The notes under the pieces were generated by a model that had not been told where the DNA came from, made no database searches, and worked only from the letters and a program-made list of their open reading frames with translations. Source: Microbacterium sulfonylureivorans (GTDB taxonomy: Bacteria; Actinomycetota; Actinomycetes; Actinomycetales; Microbacteriaceae). From it: 64,000 nucleotides of DNA. The translations under genes and the position numbers were made by a program. The stretch covers positions 430,361 through 494,360 of the forward strand of contig NZ_RJAD01000003.1 in assembly GCF_003999995.1 (NCBI RefSeq), written 5' to 3'. This document shows positions 63,625 through 64,000 of this stretch, one piece after another (position 1 is the first letter of the stretch; each line of letters starts with the position of its first letter).

Positions 63625-63902
63625 GGCACCGCGAACCGTGGCCTTGCAGTCAACGCCGCGCATGGGCTAACGCCTAAACAACCGAGCTCGTGAGCGGGTC
63701 CTCCAGCGAGCGGCTAAGAGGCCCAGCTCGAGGTGCCCGTTCACGGATACGTCATCGGGCGCAGTTTCTGTCGCGAGTACCACGAGAGACGCTTGTCCGG
63801 ACTGAATCATGAAGCCACCATATGGGCGGCCGCTGGAGCGACGGTGTCCGCAGACCTCGACGCGCGTAGGCGGACCGGCGTGCGTGCGCCGGCGTGGCCG
63901 GT

Positions 63903-64000
63903 CTAGGAACGCCGGAGGGCGCGGATGAGCAGCCAGGTACCGACGGCGAGATTTGCGATGGAGACGACGAACAGTGCGTTTGCGGTCACAACCGGTGTGA
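63903..64000 (-). CDS. Partial membrane protein (C-terminus), cut by window edge
   Basis: The last 32 codons read ...VVTANALFVVSIANLAVGTW, then LLIRALRRS and TAG. This looks like a terminal membrane helix and a basic tail. The start is outside the window. Between 63625 and 63902 I see no gene. Confidence 0.45.
   Translation of the reverse strand, partial: TPVVTANALFVVSIANLAVGTWLLIRALRRS

Noticed and set aside
41060..64000. CRISPR array
   Set aside because: No regularly spaced repeats of 24-40 bp were seen; the only tandem repeat is the 11-bp pair at 42924.
40577..64000. Insertion sequence or transposon
   Set aside because: No transposase, no long terminal inverted repeats; the only recombinase is the tyrosine integrase.
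40640..64000. Second att copy of the tRNA-Ser 3' end inside the window
   Set aside because: No repeat of the T-arm/acceptor segment was found by eye up to the end of the window; a computed search would settle it.

Overview
The window is high-GC actinobacterial chromosome, most likely Microbacteriaceae and probably Microbacterium. The evidence is the strong GC bias at third positions, the many GTG starts, leaderless promoters with a TANNNT box 6-7 nt before the start codon, the actinobacterial Tad pilus set, a sortase-E type LAxTG protein, and a short actinobacterial SRP RNA.

Positions 1 to 40,661 are conserved core. On the left is a Tad/Flp pilus operon on the minus strand (ATPase, membrane platform, pilin-like DUF4244, TadE-like and Rv3654c-like proteins). 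It is followed by acs with a TOPRIM-domain gene, a RidA/DUF4177 pair, a bifunctional penicillin-binding protein with PASTA domains and a metallophosphoesterase, an LAxTG surface protein, tRNA-Pro, a HAD hydrolase, and a lactate-oxidation unit (FadR-type regulator and LldD-like enzyme with a clear double operator). Next come galE, tdk, a DUF2207 protein, mqo and a long minus-strand block: asd, lysC, an EamA permease, recR, dnaX, a GH65 phosphorylase with its phosphoglucomutase, ackA and pta. nudK, the SRP RNA (ffs), and a MoxR / DUF58 / TgpA-like operon close the core. The MoxR gene is preceded by a leaderless 22-codon ORF that overlaps its start codon.

From tRNA-Ser(GGA) at 40,577 onward the sequence changes character. 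A tyrosine integrase, an HTH protein, an excisionase-like protein and a small replication-like protein form a compact integrative element beside the tRNA gene. No conjugation or capsid genes are seen. The remaining 20 kb is accessory DNA with short, mostly monocistronic genes: pentapeptide repeat, GNAT, DUF695, VOC/WYL, PH-domain, lipoproteins, DUF6924-like, DUF2199-like and MafI-like proteins, a small-molecule kinase, and other unknowns. Several resemble families found in immunity-gene arrays, but no toxin is present.

The most distinctive accessory locus is a divergent pair of paralogous cassettes at 57.3-59.9 kb. Each has a single-pass membrane protein followed by a translationally coupled ECF-like sigma factor, the reverse of the usual sigma/anti-sigma order. 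One sigma gene carries a one-base frameshift. Two other genes within about 5 kb are also frameshifted, while no frameshift was seen in the core genes.
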